A DNA stretch of 5,549 nucleotides from Parachlamydiales bacterium (GCA_020050965.1 JAGVJV010000067.1:1-5549); one strand, 5' to 3'. Counted from the stretch's first letter, positions 1 to 5,549 are shown. Program-made: numbers and translations. Notes: generated by a model from the letters alone, not told the origin.

Positions 1-578
1 CGCTGGCCAGCGGAACACTCGTAGGAGGCATCGTTAGCGCACTGCGATGGGGAATTTTCAAAGGGATTCAAGCGAGCGAAGCAGGCATCGGAACACAAGC
101 GATTCCCCATTCAATGGCGCAGACCAAAAATCCTGAAGCTCAAGGGGCATTAGCAATGGTCTCTACGTATACTGCCGGGATTGTGGCCTTCTTATCGGGA
201 TGCGTCGCCCTAATAACCAAAACATGGCAAAACCCTGACCTCCCGCTTGGGATCAGCATGGTCGCAGCTTCCTACCAGGCCTATTTTTCCTATTTTGGAG
301 TTGCGATCGTCGCCGTCAGCACCATTTTGTTCGGCTTTGGAACCATTCTAGGAAACAGCTACAACGGCAGCCAGTGTTTTGCCTATCTGACCGATAACCG
401 CAAGATGCACTATTACATAGTAGCAACAGGTTTGATGACCTTTTTTGGAGCCATCTGCGAAGTGAAAACCTTCTGGTCGCTGATCGACATCGTTCTCGCC
501 TGCATGGCTGTGCCGCATATGCTCACTCTAATTCGTTCCGTCTCTAAAAAACGGGAGATAATTATGGCTAAATATTAA
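1..578 (+). CDS. Alanine/glycine:cation symporter family protein, C-terminal part (5' end outside window)
   Basis: The reading frame is open from the left edge (first full codon at base 3), so this is the last 191 residues of a longer gene. The ATG at 114 is internal. Residues 15-46 contain the family signature, a GIF...SEAGIGTQAIPHS block followed by a NPEAQG segment, corresponding to the 'G.F.NEAG.GS...H...QG' motif of AGCS (DagA/AlsT) sodium:alanine/glycine symporters. Several hydrophobic helices follow. The GNSYNGSQC segment matches the family's conserved '(G)WSYYGE.C..YL' region, and VPHMLTLI matches the usual 'PN..AL' end. The protein would be an inner-membrane carrier importing small neutral amino acids with Na+ or H+. 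Substrate cannot be decided from sequence. The C-terminus is short and basic (SKKRE). The next gene starts 22 bases downstream on the same strand, so co-transcription is likely. Chlamydiae carry related genes annotated dagA. The family call is secure. Confidence 0.9.
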   Translation, partial: LASGTLVGGIVSALRWGIFKGIQASEAGIGTQAIPHSMAQTKNPEAQGALAMVSTYTAGIVAFLSGCVALITKTWQNPDLPLGISMVAASYQAYFSYFGVAIVAVSTILFGFGTILGNSYNGSQCFAYLTDNRKMHYYIVATGLMTFFGAICEVKTFWSLIDIVLACMAVPHMLTLIRSVSKKREIIMAKY

Positions 579-600
579 TTATATATGATAGAATATAGTA

Positions 601-1476
601 ATGATCAATAAAATTGAAGGATCATTACTATCTTTGTCTGCGGCATTACATATTGGCGCTCAAGGAGTTGCAAATGGAGATCAGGAGCAGCTCCTTAAAG
701 GAATCAGCCAGATTTTCTTTGGCGGCGCCCTTCTCCTGCGGGGAAATCGATCTGAGAAAATGCGATTCGGCCTTATGGCTACAGGCGCAGCAATCATCTC
801 GCTAGGCCTATTTAACACCTATTTGGCCACTCAAACTACTCAGCCCCTCACCCTCACCGATAAGTGGAACATCACCGTCTCTGAAGAGACCAAGCCCCTT
901 ATCCTCTCCGATAGTTGGAATATTACAGTCTCAGAGCCACTGCACCGACTTTTTGACGATTTCAAACACCTTCCCATCGCCAAAGAGACAGCTCTTCCTA
1001 TTGAAGAATTCAGATCCGTTGGCTGGGATCATTATGCCATCCATTCGATCAGGGAAAAACGGCTCGATACATCCCATTTAGCGCCCTGCATAGGGCTAGC
1101 CACACGGGGCTTTGATGAATCTGGGAAATTGACCCATATTGGACTAGCGCACAGCTTCTTGAATAAAAAGATGCCTGGCACCTATTTCGAAGAGCTGCGA
1201 AAGATCATCAAAGGGCGCATCGAACTGTTTATTGCTGGTGGCGGTCGGGAATCAGATAGCAACCTTCGGGACATCTATGCTTTAGCCATGGAGCATCGCA
1301 TCACAATTTTACATGATGTCTCCCAGCGCTTTTACAAATCCTTCAAATTACCCGTCAAGGGGATGCTATACAGGGCAATATCCGGCATCAACCAGATCTA
1401 TTTCGATAAGCTCTTTAATCTTCAACTCTATGCAGATGTAGACGTTCTGGGCTTGCCAATCAAACACATAGAGTAA
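601..1476 (+). CDS. Membrane-anchored protein with CheD/CNF-like deamidase domain (putative)
   Basis: This 291-residue protein has three visible parts. (1) Residues 31-47 and 56-76 are hydrophobic segments separated by a short charged loop (RGNRSEKMR), resembling the bilobed hydrophobic domain of chlamydial Inc proteins. (2) Residues 82-112 hold two copies of PL(T/I)L(T/S)D.WNITVSE, 17 residues apart. (3) Residues about 143-260 resemble CheD: Thr157-x5-Cys163, the motif GLAH (His184), LFIAGGG (209-215, CheD 'KLFGGA'), Asn221 in 'SNLRDIYAL' (CheD 'RN...V...L'), and ITILHDVSQ (Asp239, CheD 'I.I...D.GG'). CheD, CNF1 and BLF1 share a Cys-His deamidase core, and CheD and BLF1 use a Thr six residues before the Cys. 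Cys-His spacing here is 21, longer than in those enzymes. The predicted reaction is deamidation of protein Gln, with unknown substrate. The ATG at 601 is the first possible start, because an in-frame TAG lies at 589. No clear Shine-Dalgarno precedes it. Function is inferred and no homologue search was possible. Confidence 0.6.
   Translation: MINKIEGSLLSLSAALHIGAQGVANGDQEQLLKGISQIFFGGALLLRGNRSEKMRFGLMATGAAIISLGLFNTYLATQTTQPLTLTDKWNITVSEETKPLILSDSWNITVSEPLHRLFDDFKHLPIAKETALPIEEFRSVGWDHYAIHSIREKRLDTSHLAPCIGLATRGFDESGKLTHIGLAHSFLNKKMPGTYFEELRKIIKGRIELFIAGGGRESDSNLRDIYALAMEHRITILHDVSQRFYKSFKLPVKGMLYRAISGINQIYFDKLFNLQLYADVDVLGLPIKHIE
844..936 (+). repeat. In-frame 51-base tandem repeat, two copies, in the deamidase-like gene
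   Basis: Codons 82-95 and 99-112 encode PLTLTDKWNITVSE and PLILSDSWNITVSE, identical at 11 of 14 positions, with a period of 17 codons (51 bases; copies start at 844 and 895). The nucleotide copies differ at several synonymous third positions (aac/aat, atc/att, acc/aca, tct/tca). This points to an older duplication whose protein sequence has been kept. The repeat links the hydrophobic N-terminus to the catalytic-like domain. Confidence 0.85.
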
Positions 1477-1484
1477 ACAGAGCG

Positions 1485-2903
1485 CTACTGGCTCGGTTTG
1501 ACATTCAGGTTAGTTCTTAGAACATTTTTTGGATCGTACTTGTTTTTGATTTTTGCAAGACGTCCGGCATTTTGCGAGTAGGCTTTTTCGATGCTATCAT
1601 CCCCTTCGCTCACAAAATTGACATACACGCCGCCTGTCGCAAAAGGTTCCGTCGCCTTATAAAAGTCGCGAGCCCAAGAGATACACTTCTTGTCATCCCC
1701 CTCCTTTTCCCAGCGGGTATGGACATTCATGATGAACTCGACGTTTCGGTGAGGATAGGCTGTTGCATCTTGGGCAACTTTATTCACTTTCCCTCCCATT
1801 TGCGCAATAAAAATCTCAGAGCTAGTACTTGGCAACTTTTTGGCATAATCGACTAAAACCTTGATCAATTGATCATCGATTTTTATAAAATTATGCGACT
1901 TCCAATAATTGCGAGAGCCAGGAGTCAGTAGAGGATCGAATGCCCGTTCGAAATCGGTAAAGCGATGAGGTGTAATGCCGTCACCCAGCGATTTTCCTAA
2001 TTCCTTAAGGCGCATAAGCTCCGTTTTTCCCTTGTCCATCGGCCCATTATAAAGCCCAACTAGCAAAAGAACGGGACGCCCATGATAAGCCTTGTCTAAG
2101 AAAGGAAATGGAGGCGCGTGACGCATGACAGCCCATACAGCGACTTCATTGGGGGCATTTTGACAAAATTTACGGTAATTGGCCAATACACTTTCAGCTT
2201 CTTCCAATGCAAAAGCCACAGGTCCGCACATCACCTGAGGGCCTACTGGATGAAGTTTGAAGGTGAAAGAGGTGGCGATGGCAAAATTTCCTCCACCCCC
2301 TGTCATAGCCCAGAAAATGTCAGGGTTTTGATCCTTGGTGCACAATAACCTTTCCCCATCCACAGTCACCACCTCAACAGAGAGGAGATTATCGATAGTC
2401 ATTCCTAATGATCGACTCAGCCAGCCGAATCCACCGCCAAGAGTAAGCCCGCTAATGCCAGTTGTGGAATTGATCCCAACAGGCACAGCCAGTCCATAGG
2501 CTTGGGCTTCATGGTCAACATCCGCAAGAGTGGCGCCCGGAGAAGCGGTCATTGTCTTTTTGTCTGGATAGACAAGGACAGTACGTATATGGCTTAAATC
2601 AATCAGCAAGACGTTGTCCTGCAAGGCCCTTCCTGCAATATTATGGCCCGCGCCCCTTACAGAAATGAGGAGCTGATGCTTTTTTGCAAATTGCACCGCA
2701 TAAATGACATCCGCAGTCCCTGTACACTCGACAATCAGAGCAGGCCGCTTATCGATCATGGCATTCCAAATCTTTCTCGCCTCATCATAGCCTTCATCCC
2801 CTCGAGCTAGCACTCTGCCCCGGATCCAGCTTCGCAACTCATCCAAAGCCCCTTTCTCAATCGGAACTAATTTTTCACTTAAGTTTAACGCTTGAACGGT
2901 CAT
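1485..2903 (-). CDS. FAD-linked oxidoreductase, berberine-bridge-enzyme-like
   Basis: This is a full-length 472-residue member of the PCMH/FAD_binding_4 plus BBE family. Residues about 53-220 form the FAD domain. It includes SVRGAGHN, whose His87 is the expected covalent 8-alpha-histidyl FAD attachment site, then TTGISGLTLGGGFG (147-160), the DNLLSVEVVTVDG block (171-183) and GGGGNFAIAT (202-211). The C-terminal BBE segment (424-472) carries YVNF and ends in KYDPKNVLRTNLNV, typical of the family. In bicovalent members a Cys lies 11 residues before the GGG; here that position is Asn145, so flavin linkage is probably through His alone. Members oxidise sugars, alkaloids or other alcohols/amines using O2 or another acceptor. 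Substrate cannot be assigned. There is no signal peptide, so it is probably cytoplasmic. AGGGGA lies 7 bases before the ATG and supports the start. The gene lies 81 bases downstream of the PARG-like gene on the same strand and converges with the deamidase-like gene. Confidence 0.92.
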   Translation of the reverse strand: MTVQALNLSEKLVPIEKGALDELRSWIRGRVLARGDEGYDEARKIWNAMIDKRPALIVECTGTADVIYAVQFAKKHQLLISVRGAGHNIAGRALQDNVLLIDLSHIRTVLVYPDKKTMTASPGATLADVDHEAQAYGLAVPVGINSTTGISGLTLGGGFGWLSRSLGMTIDNLLSVEVVTVDGERLLCTKDQNPDIFWAMTGGGGNFAIATSFTFKLHPVGPQVMCGPVAFALEEAESVLANYRKFCQNAPNEVAVWAVMRHAPPFPFLDKAYHGRPVLLLVGLYNGPMDKGKTELMRLKELGKSLGDGITPHRFTDFERAFDPLLTPGSRNYWKSHNFIKIDDQLIKVLVDYAKKLPSTSSEIFIAQMGGKVNKVAQDATAYPHRNVEFIMNVHTRWEKEGDDKKCISWARDFYKATEPFATGGVYVNFVSEGDDSIEKAYSQNAGRLAKIKNKYDPKNVLRTNLNVKPSQ

Positions 2904-2910
2904 GATTTTT

Positions 2911-2916
2911 TCCCCT
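2911..2916 (-). promoter_or_regulatory. Ribosome binding site of the FAD oxidoreductase gene
   Basis: On the minus strand AGGGGA is followed by a 7-base spacer and the ATG at 2903, a good Shine-Dalgarno arrangement. It fixes the start of the 472-residue protein. Confidence 0.7.
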
Positions 2917-2928
2917 GCTTTTCCTGTC

Positions 2929-2957
2929 CATATAGAACATTAATCGGAAACTTGCAA
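2929..2957 (-). promoter_or_regulatory. Candidate promoter for the FAD oxidoreductase gene
   Basis: On the minus strand TTGCAA (2952-2957, 4 of 6 against TTGACA) is separated by 17 bases from TATATG (2929-2934, 4 of 6 against TATAAT), with the ribosome binding site downstream. The -35 hexamer lies inside the perfect palindrome CTTGCAAG (2951-2958), which may be chance or an operator. Both hexamers are only moderate, so read-through from the upstream PARG-like gene is an equally good explanation. Confidence 0.35.
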
Positions 2958-2984
2958 GACTAGTAACGAATTTTAGACGCGGCA

Positions 2985-3803
2985 TTACCGAAAAGTTTCT
3001 GAAAAAGCTTGGTGGTTTTTACCTGTTTTATCAGGAATTGCAAATAGGATTATTTTAAATTTTCCTTTGAAAGCCTTTTCCATAAGAACATCTTTAAAAA
3101 GCATTGCTATCACATGAGGATCATTTTGAAAAGCTCCACATCCAAATGCACTTAATACTAAACTATCATTCTGATTTTCGAGGGCGGATGTGAACATAGC
3201 TCTCATTTTTGCTTTTGTTCCGAAGAGATACTCTTCATCATTTAAAGGCCGATCATATCCCCTTAACCTTTTTGTTAGATCTTCTTTATGGGATAAGTTG
3301 CAATCATAGGCCGAAACCGCAAATACATCAGCAATAAATGGCTCACTTAGAAACTCAAATTGATCATCTCGAAAAAATGAAACATTTTTGACTAAAATTC
3401 CTCCATGTTCATGAATCGGATAATAGCCAAGAGAATCTGCTTTCTTTAATCCCAATAGTAAATTGGATTGAAGGCAAAGAGTTTCTTCCTGTGCAATTTT
3501 TCCAAATTCTACACTTCCTCCAGGAGAAGTTGCATTAGCCATATCTAGAATTAGGGGTTTATACCCTTCCTCAGCGAGCTTCTTTGCACCCTGAAATGAA
3601 GTGACAGGTAGGACTTTTATTATCTCTTGCTCCTGCCAATCTATTTCCTTCTTCATTTGAGCATCTATAGGCCTTATCTCTTCAACGGCAATATCTCTCA
3701 GAGGATGTGTGTTAATAAAATGCAAAGTCTCATCTAAAATGCTTGCAGAGCTATTTGGAAAATTAATTATCGATAAAATCAGCACCAAAATTGAAATATT
3801 CAT
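2985..3803 (-). CDS. Microbial-type poly(ADP-ribose) glycohydrolase (TIGR02452 family), probably exported
   Basis: This 272-residue protein has the layout of microbial PARG-like proteins (DUF2263/TIGR02452). Residues 70-120 contain the 'F.GA..L...G' helix, then ILDMANATSPGGSVEFG and AQEE (Gln105-Glu106-Glu107). The family signature is GGG-X6-8-QEE, in which the second Glu is catalytic. Here it reads GGS-X7-QEE, so the third Gly is Ser97. The C-terminal LSAFGCGAFQNDP (217-229) and FKIILFAIPD (249-258) blocks are also characteristic. The expected reaction is hydrolysis of ribose-ribose bonds in poly(ADP-ribose), or related ADP-ribose removal. Residues 3-14 form a hydrophobic core followed by NSSA-S, resembling a Sec signal peptide cleaved after Ala20, although no Lys/Arg precedes the core. 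The ATG is supported by GAAGGG 7 bases upstream and an extended -10 promoter. The gene is more AT-rich than its neighbours, consistent with lateral transfer. Family call is confident; export and activity are inference. Confidence 0.87.
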   Translation of the reverse strand: MNISILVLILSIINFPNSSASILDETLHFINTHPLRDIAVEEIRPIDAQMKKEIDWQEQEIIKVLPVTSFQGAKKLAEEGYKPLILDMANATSPGGSVEFGKIAQEETLCLQSNLLLGLKKADSLGYYPIHEHGGILVKNVSFFRDDQFEFLSEPFIADVFAVSAYDCNLSHKEDLTKRLRGYDRPLNDEEYLFGTKAKMRAMFTSALENQNDSLVLSAFGCGAFQNDPHVIAMLFKDVLMEKAFKGKFKIILFAIPDKTGKNHQAFSETFR

Positions 3804-3810
3804 AAAAATA

Positions 3811-3816
3811 CCCTTC
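3811..3816 (-). promoter_or_regulatory. Ribosome binding site of the PARG-like gene
   Basis: On the minus strand GAAGGG lies 7 bases before the ATG at 3803. It supports this start, and with it the N-terminal signal-like segment, as genuine. Confidence 0.65.
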
Positions 3817-3828
3817 AGATTTAGAAGT

Positions 3829-3837
3829 ATTATATCA
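3829..3837 (-). promoter_or_regulatory. Extended -10 promoter of the PARG-like gene
   Basis: On the minus strand TGATATAAT gives a perfect TATAAT (3829-3834) with the TG of an extended -10 element (3836-3837). No good -35 hexamer is found 16-18 bases upstream, which is usual for extended -10 promoters. Transcription would start near 3822, leaving a leader of about 20 bases that includes the GAAGGG ribosome binding site. The PARG-like gene therefore has its own sigma-70-type promoter and need not depend on the tRNA transcript. Confidence 0.6.
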
Positions 3838-3860
3838 GAGATTGATTAAGGAAATCTAGC

Positions 3861-3882
3861 AGTCCAGCAATAATGCGGGACT
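3861..3882. other. Imperfect hairpin between tRNA-Phe and the PARG-like gene
   Basis: AGTCC (3861-3865) pairs with GGACT (3878-3882), and after one mismatch GCA (3867-3869) pairs with TGC (3874-3876) around a 4-base loop. It lies 18 bases beyond the tRNA 3' end, in the position of a terminator. No T-run follows it on either strand: on the minus strand the T5 run lies before it, directly after the tRNA. It may be a weak or factor-dependent terminator, an RNA-processing barrier, or chance. Confidence 0.35.
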
Positions 3883-3900
3883 TCAGAATAGAAAAAGATT

Positions 3901-3973
<73 letters not shown>

Positions 3974-3986
3974 AAATAAAACATCT

Positions 3987-4016
3987 AAGATAGAATGGAC
4001 TTAAGATTCTTTTCAA
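3987..4016 (-). promoter_or_regulatory. Candidate promoter of tRNA-Phe, overlapping the protease stop codon
   Basis: On the minus strand TTGAAA (4011-4016, 5 of 6 against TTGACA) is followed by an 18-base spacer and TATCTT (3987-3992, 4 of 6 against TATAAT), ending 13 bases before the mature tRNA 5' end. The TGA stop of the protease gene lies inside the -35 hexamer. Co-transcription with the protease followed by processing is the alternative. Confidence 0.4.
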
Positions 4017-5549
4017 GAGTTATTGTGTAACTCGATCATATCCTTCAGGATATTGAGGGCCTCGGCCATCTGCAGATCGAGGTCGCCCCAGGCAGAGGCC
4101 TCCCCTTTTTTGAAGTGGCGCGAGGCGCGGCCAGTCTTCTTCTCCTGCTCTTGGAGAAAGCGGACAAAATTCTTGTCGGTAGCCAGGCGATAGCGACTGT
4201 TCTCTTTTAGCTGAGGCAGAATGCTGCGCCATTTGTCTTCCGGCTGGTGAAGATGGGGAAGATAGTTCTTTTGGAACCAGGAGCGGCTGCGGAAATCGAT
4301 GTCAGATAGGGGATCGATGTAGGCGGATGAGACCTGGTCGGAGGGAAGTGGGTATTCGAGGAAACGCTCGCCAATTTTATAGGGAGAGAAGATGGTCGGG
4401 ACGACAATATCAGCTTTGACCCCCTCGATTTGCGTTGAGCGGCCAGAGACGGTGTAATAACGGCCAACGGTCACTTTGTAATAGGATTTGGCCTCTTTGT
4501 CTGTCACGGTTTGGTACTGGATTGTCCCTTTGCCGTAGGTCTCTTGGTCGCCGACGATGAGGGCTACGCCATAATCTTGAAGAGCTTGGGCGACAATTTC
4601 TGCGGCGGAGGCAGAGGCGCGCGAGGTGAGGACGATGAGGGGGCCTTCGAAAAAGACTCTTCCTTCGAGGTTGCGCAGGTACTTCATCTCTCCGCGGGCA
4701 TATTTGGAGATCACGATCACCCCTTGGTTGACGAAGAGACTCGCCACTTTCACTGCTTGAGTGAGGAAACCGCCTGAATTTTCCCGCAGGTCGAGAATCA
4801 GACCTTTAAGCGGCGCCTGTCTCATCAGTTTTTTGATCGCTTCGCGCATGTCTCTTTCGGCGCTGGTCTGATGCCCCCCCTCATAGAAAGAGGGTAGGGT
4901 GAGAATGCCGATTTGGCCATTGCCGCATGGCGTTGAATGACATTTTAGCCGGTCGTCGTCCATCGAGATTTTTTCTCGCTGCAGACTAACAGTGCGCGTC
5001 CGCCCCTCACCTTTTCTCTTAAGGCCTAGGGTTATTTCTTTGCTTCCATCCCCTTTCAGCGCTTTCAACACTTCTCCGTAGGACATGTTTGAGACTTTTT
5101 TATCGTCGATCTGGAGAATCTGATCGCCGGGCTGGATCTGCCCGCTTTTCTCTGCTGGGCCGCCTTTGATGAGATTTTCAATGATTACGCCGCCTATCCC
5201 CTCGCGCAGGACAATTCCTATTCCTTCGAACTGCTTTTCCAAATTGGCTCGCATATCGAGCGCCTCTTCCGGGCTAAAGTAGGCTGTGTGAGCATCGAGG
5301 CTTTTTGCTAGGGCATAGAGCGTATGCATCGCTAAAAAATGCTCTGCTTCGGAGTGCTTGGTCAAATAGGGATCTTCTTTTGCAGAGAAGCGCCGCTCCC
5401 ATAAATGGAAAATCTTCTCCCGATCTTGCGGGGTCCAATCGTCCATCTGGTTCATCTTTTTCTCTTCAAGCAAGATATGGGCGAGCTGGTGCTGGATCCG
5501 CGTTTTTAGCTGCGCTTCGGAATCGGCGAAACTTAAAAAAGCCTCCTCC
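4013..5549 (-). CDS. tsp: Tail-specific protease (Tsp/Prc-like, PDZ plus S41 peptidase), 5' end outside window
   Basis: The frame is open to the right edge, so the true start lies beyond it. At least 25 in-frame codons precede the TTG at 5473. Numbering from that TTG, residues about 1-80 are helical and include the 'HTAYFSPEEA' stretch typical of Tsp/Prc. Residues 81-168 are a PDZ domain (FEGIGIVL, GGPAEKSG, PGDQIL). Residues 185-360 are the S41 peptidase core, with GLILDLRENSGG (224-235), the nucleophile Ser289 in SASAAE and the base Lys315 in YGKGTIQ. Ser-Lys spacing (26), Gln at Lys+4 and 171 residues after the Lys agree with what I recall of chlamydial Tsp CT441 (Ser455, Lys481, Gln485, about 650 residues), implying roughly 140 residues are missing. 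Tsp proteases degrade periplasmic proteins from the C-terminus. In Chlamydia the enzyme has also been linked to host-protein cleavage. All active-site residues are intact. Confidence 0.93.
   Translation of the reverse strand, partial: EEAFLSFADSEAQLKTRIQHQLAHILLEEKKMNQMDDWTPQDREKIFHLWERRFSAKEDPYLTKHSEAEHFLAMHTLYALAKSLDAHTAYFSPEEALDMRANLEKQFEGIGIVLREGIGGVIIENLIKGGPAEKSGQIQPGDQILQIDDKKVSNMSYGEVLKALKGDGSKEITLGLKRKGEGRTRTVSLQREKISMDDDRLKCHSTPCGNGQIGILTLPSFYEGGHQTSAERDMREAIKKLMRQAPLKGLILDLRENSGGFLTQAVKVASLFVNQGVIVISKYARGEMKYLRNLEGRVFFEGPLIVLTSRASASAAEIVAQALQDYGVALIVGDQETYGKGTIQYQTVTDKEAKSYYKVTVGRYYTVSGRSTQIEGVKADIVVPTIFSPYKIGERFLEYPLPSDQVSSAYIDPLSDIDFRSRSWFQKNYLPHLHQPEDKWRSILPQLKENSRYRLATDKNFVRFLQEQEKKTGRASRHFKKGEASAWGDLDLQMAEALNILKDMIELHNNS

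Noticed and set aside
4..10. TGGCCAG shared with the tRNA-Phe 3' end as a possible attachment repeat
   Set aside because: Seven bases inside a coding region are too few to support an att site.
1..12. Perfect 12-base palindrome CGCTGGCCAGCG
   Set aside because: It lies within symporter coding sequence, has no T-run and no partner site; treated as coincidence.
114..116. ATG as the start of a 154-residue protein
   Set aside because: The same frame is open to base 3 and encodes the conserved SEAG symporter motif upstream, so this Met is internal.
564..578. Four-codon minigene (ATG to TAA) preceded by GGGAG at the symporter end
   Set aside because: It is in frame with the symporter and simply forms its last codons; kept only as a note for possible reinitiation.
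584..589. TATGAT as a promoter -10 for the deamidase-like gene
   Set aside because: No -35 or extended -10 accompanies it, and the start would leave only a few bases of leader in an A/T-rich stretch.
662..805. AAGGAG six to seven bases before an out-of-frame ATG at 674, giving a short ORF
   Set aside because: It lies inside the deamidase-like gene in another frame, and its product resembles no protein domain; probably chance.
1572..2348. Plus-strand open frames opposite the FAD oxidoreductase gene
   Set aside because: They are antisense shadows with no recognisable protein motif and no ribosome site.
4020..4777. Open frames overlapping the protease gene on both strands
   Set aside because: They are high-GC shadow frames; the protease frame carries all conserved motifs.
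5471..5473. TTG as the start of the protease
   Set aside because: The frame stays open to the window edge, and Tsp proteases have a longer N-terminal part; the true start is outside.

Overview
The window looks like part of the chromosome of an obligate or facultative intracellular bacterium, most likely an environmental member of the Chlamydiota (Parachlamydia/Waddlia/Simkania-like). The clues are a Tsp-type S41 protease whose active-site spacing and C-terminal length fit chlamydial Tsp (CT441), a cation/amino-acid symporter of the kind intracellular bacteria keep, and a protein with a bilobed hydrophobic N-terminus resembling chlamydial inclusion-membrane (Inc) proteins. This assignment is inference. 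Legionella- or Coxiella-like hosts are not excluded.

Left part, plus strand (1-1476): the 3' end of an alanine/glycine:cation symporter gene (its start lies before the window), followed after 22 bases by a 291-residue protein. That protein has two N-terminal hydrophobic segments, a short tandem repeat, and a C-terminal domain that fits the CheD/CNF1/BLF1-type glutamine deamidase fold (Thr157-x5-Cys163 ... His184, then AGGG, a conserved Asn and a late Asp). No chemotaxis gene is visible nearby, so I read it as a possible membrane-anchored deamidase effector. This is the most interesting object in the window.

Middle and right part, all minus strand (5549 down to 1485): a Tsp/Prc-like PDZ-S41 protease (5' end outside the window); tRNA-Phe(GAA) 39 bases downstream of it; a 272-residue microbial-type poly(ADP-ribose) glycohydrolase (TIGR02452/DUF2263 type) with an N-terminal signal-peptide-like segment and a good extended -10 promoter; and a 472-residue berberine-bridge-enzyme-like FAD oxidoreductase, which ends only 8 bases from the stop of the convergent deamidase-like gene.

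The glycohydrolase gene is visibly more AT-rich than the protease gene and sits beside a tRNA 3' end, which suggests lateral acquisition. Three of the five protein genes (deamidase-like, exported PARG-like, Tsp) could plausibly act on host proteins, but nothing in the sequence shows that they work together. There is no stretch over 300 bases without a gene. The longest gap between protein genes, 3804-4012, holds the tRNA, an inverted repeat and two candidate promoters.
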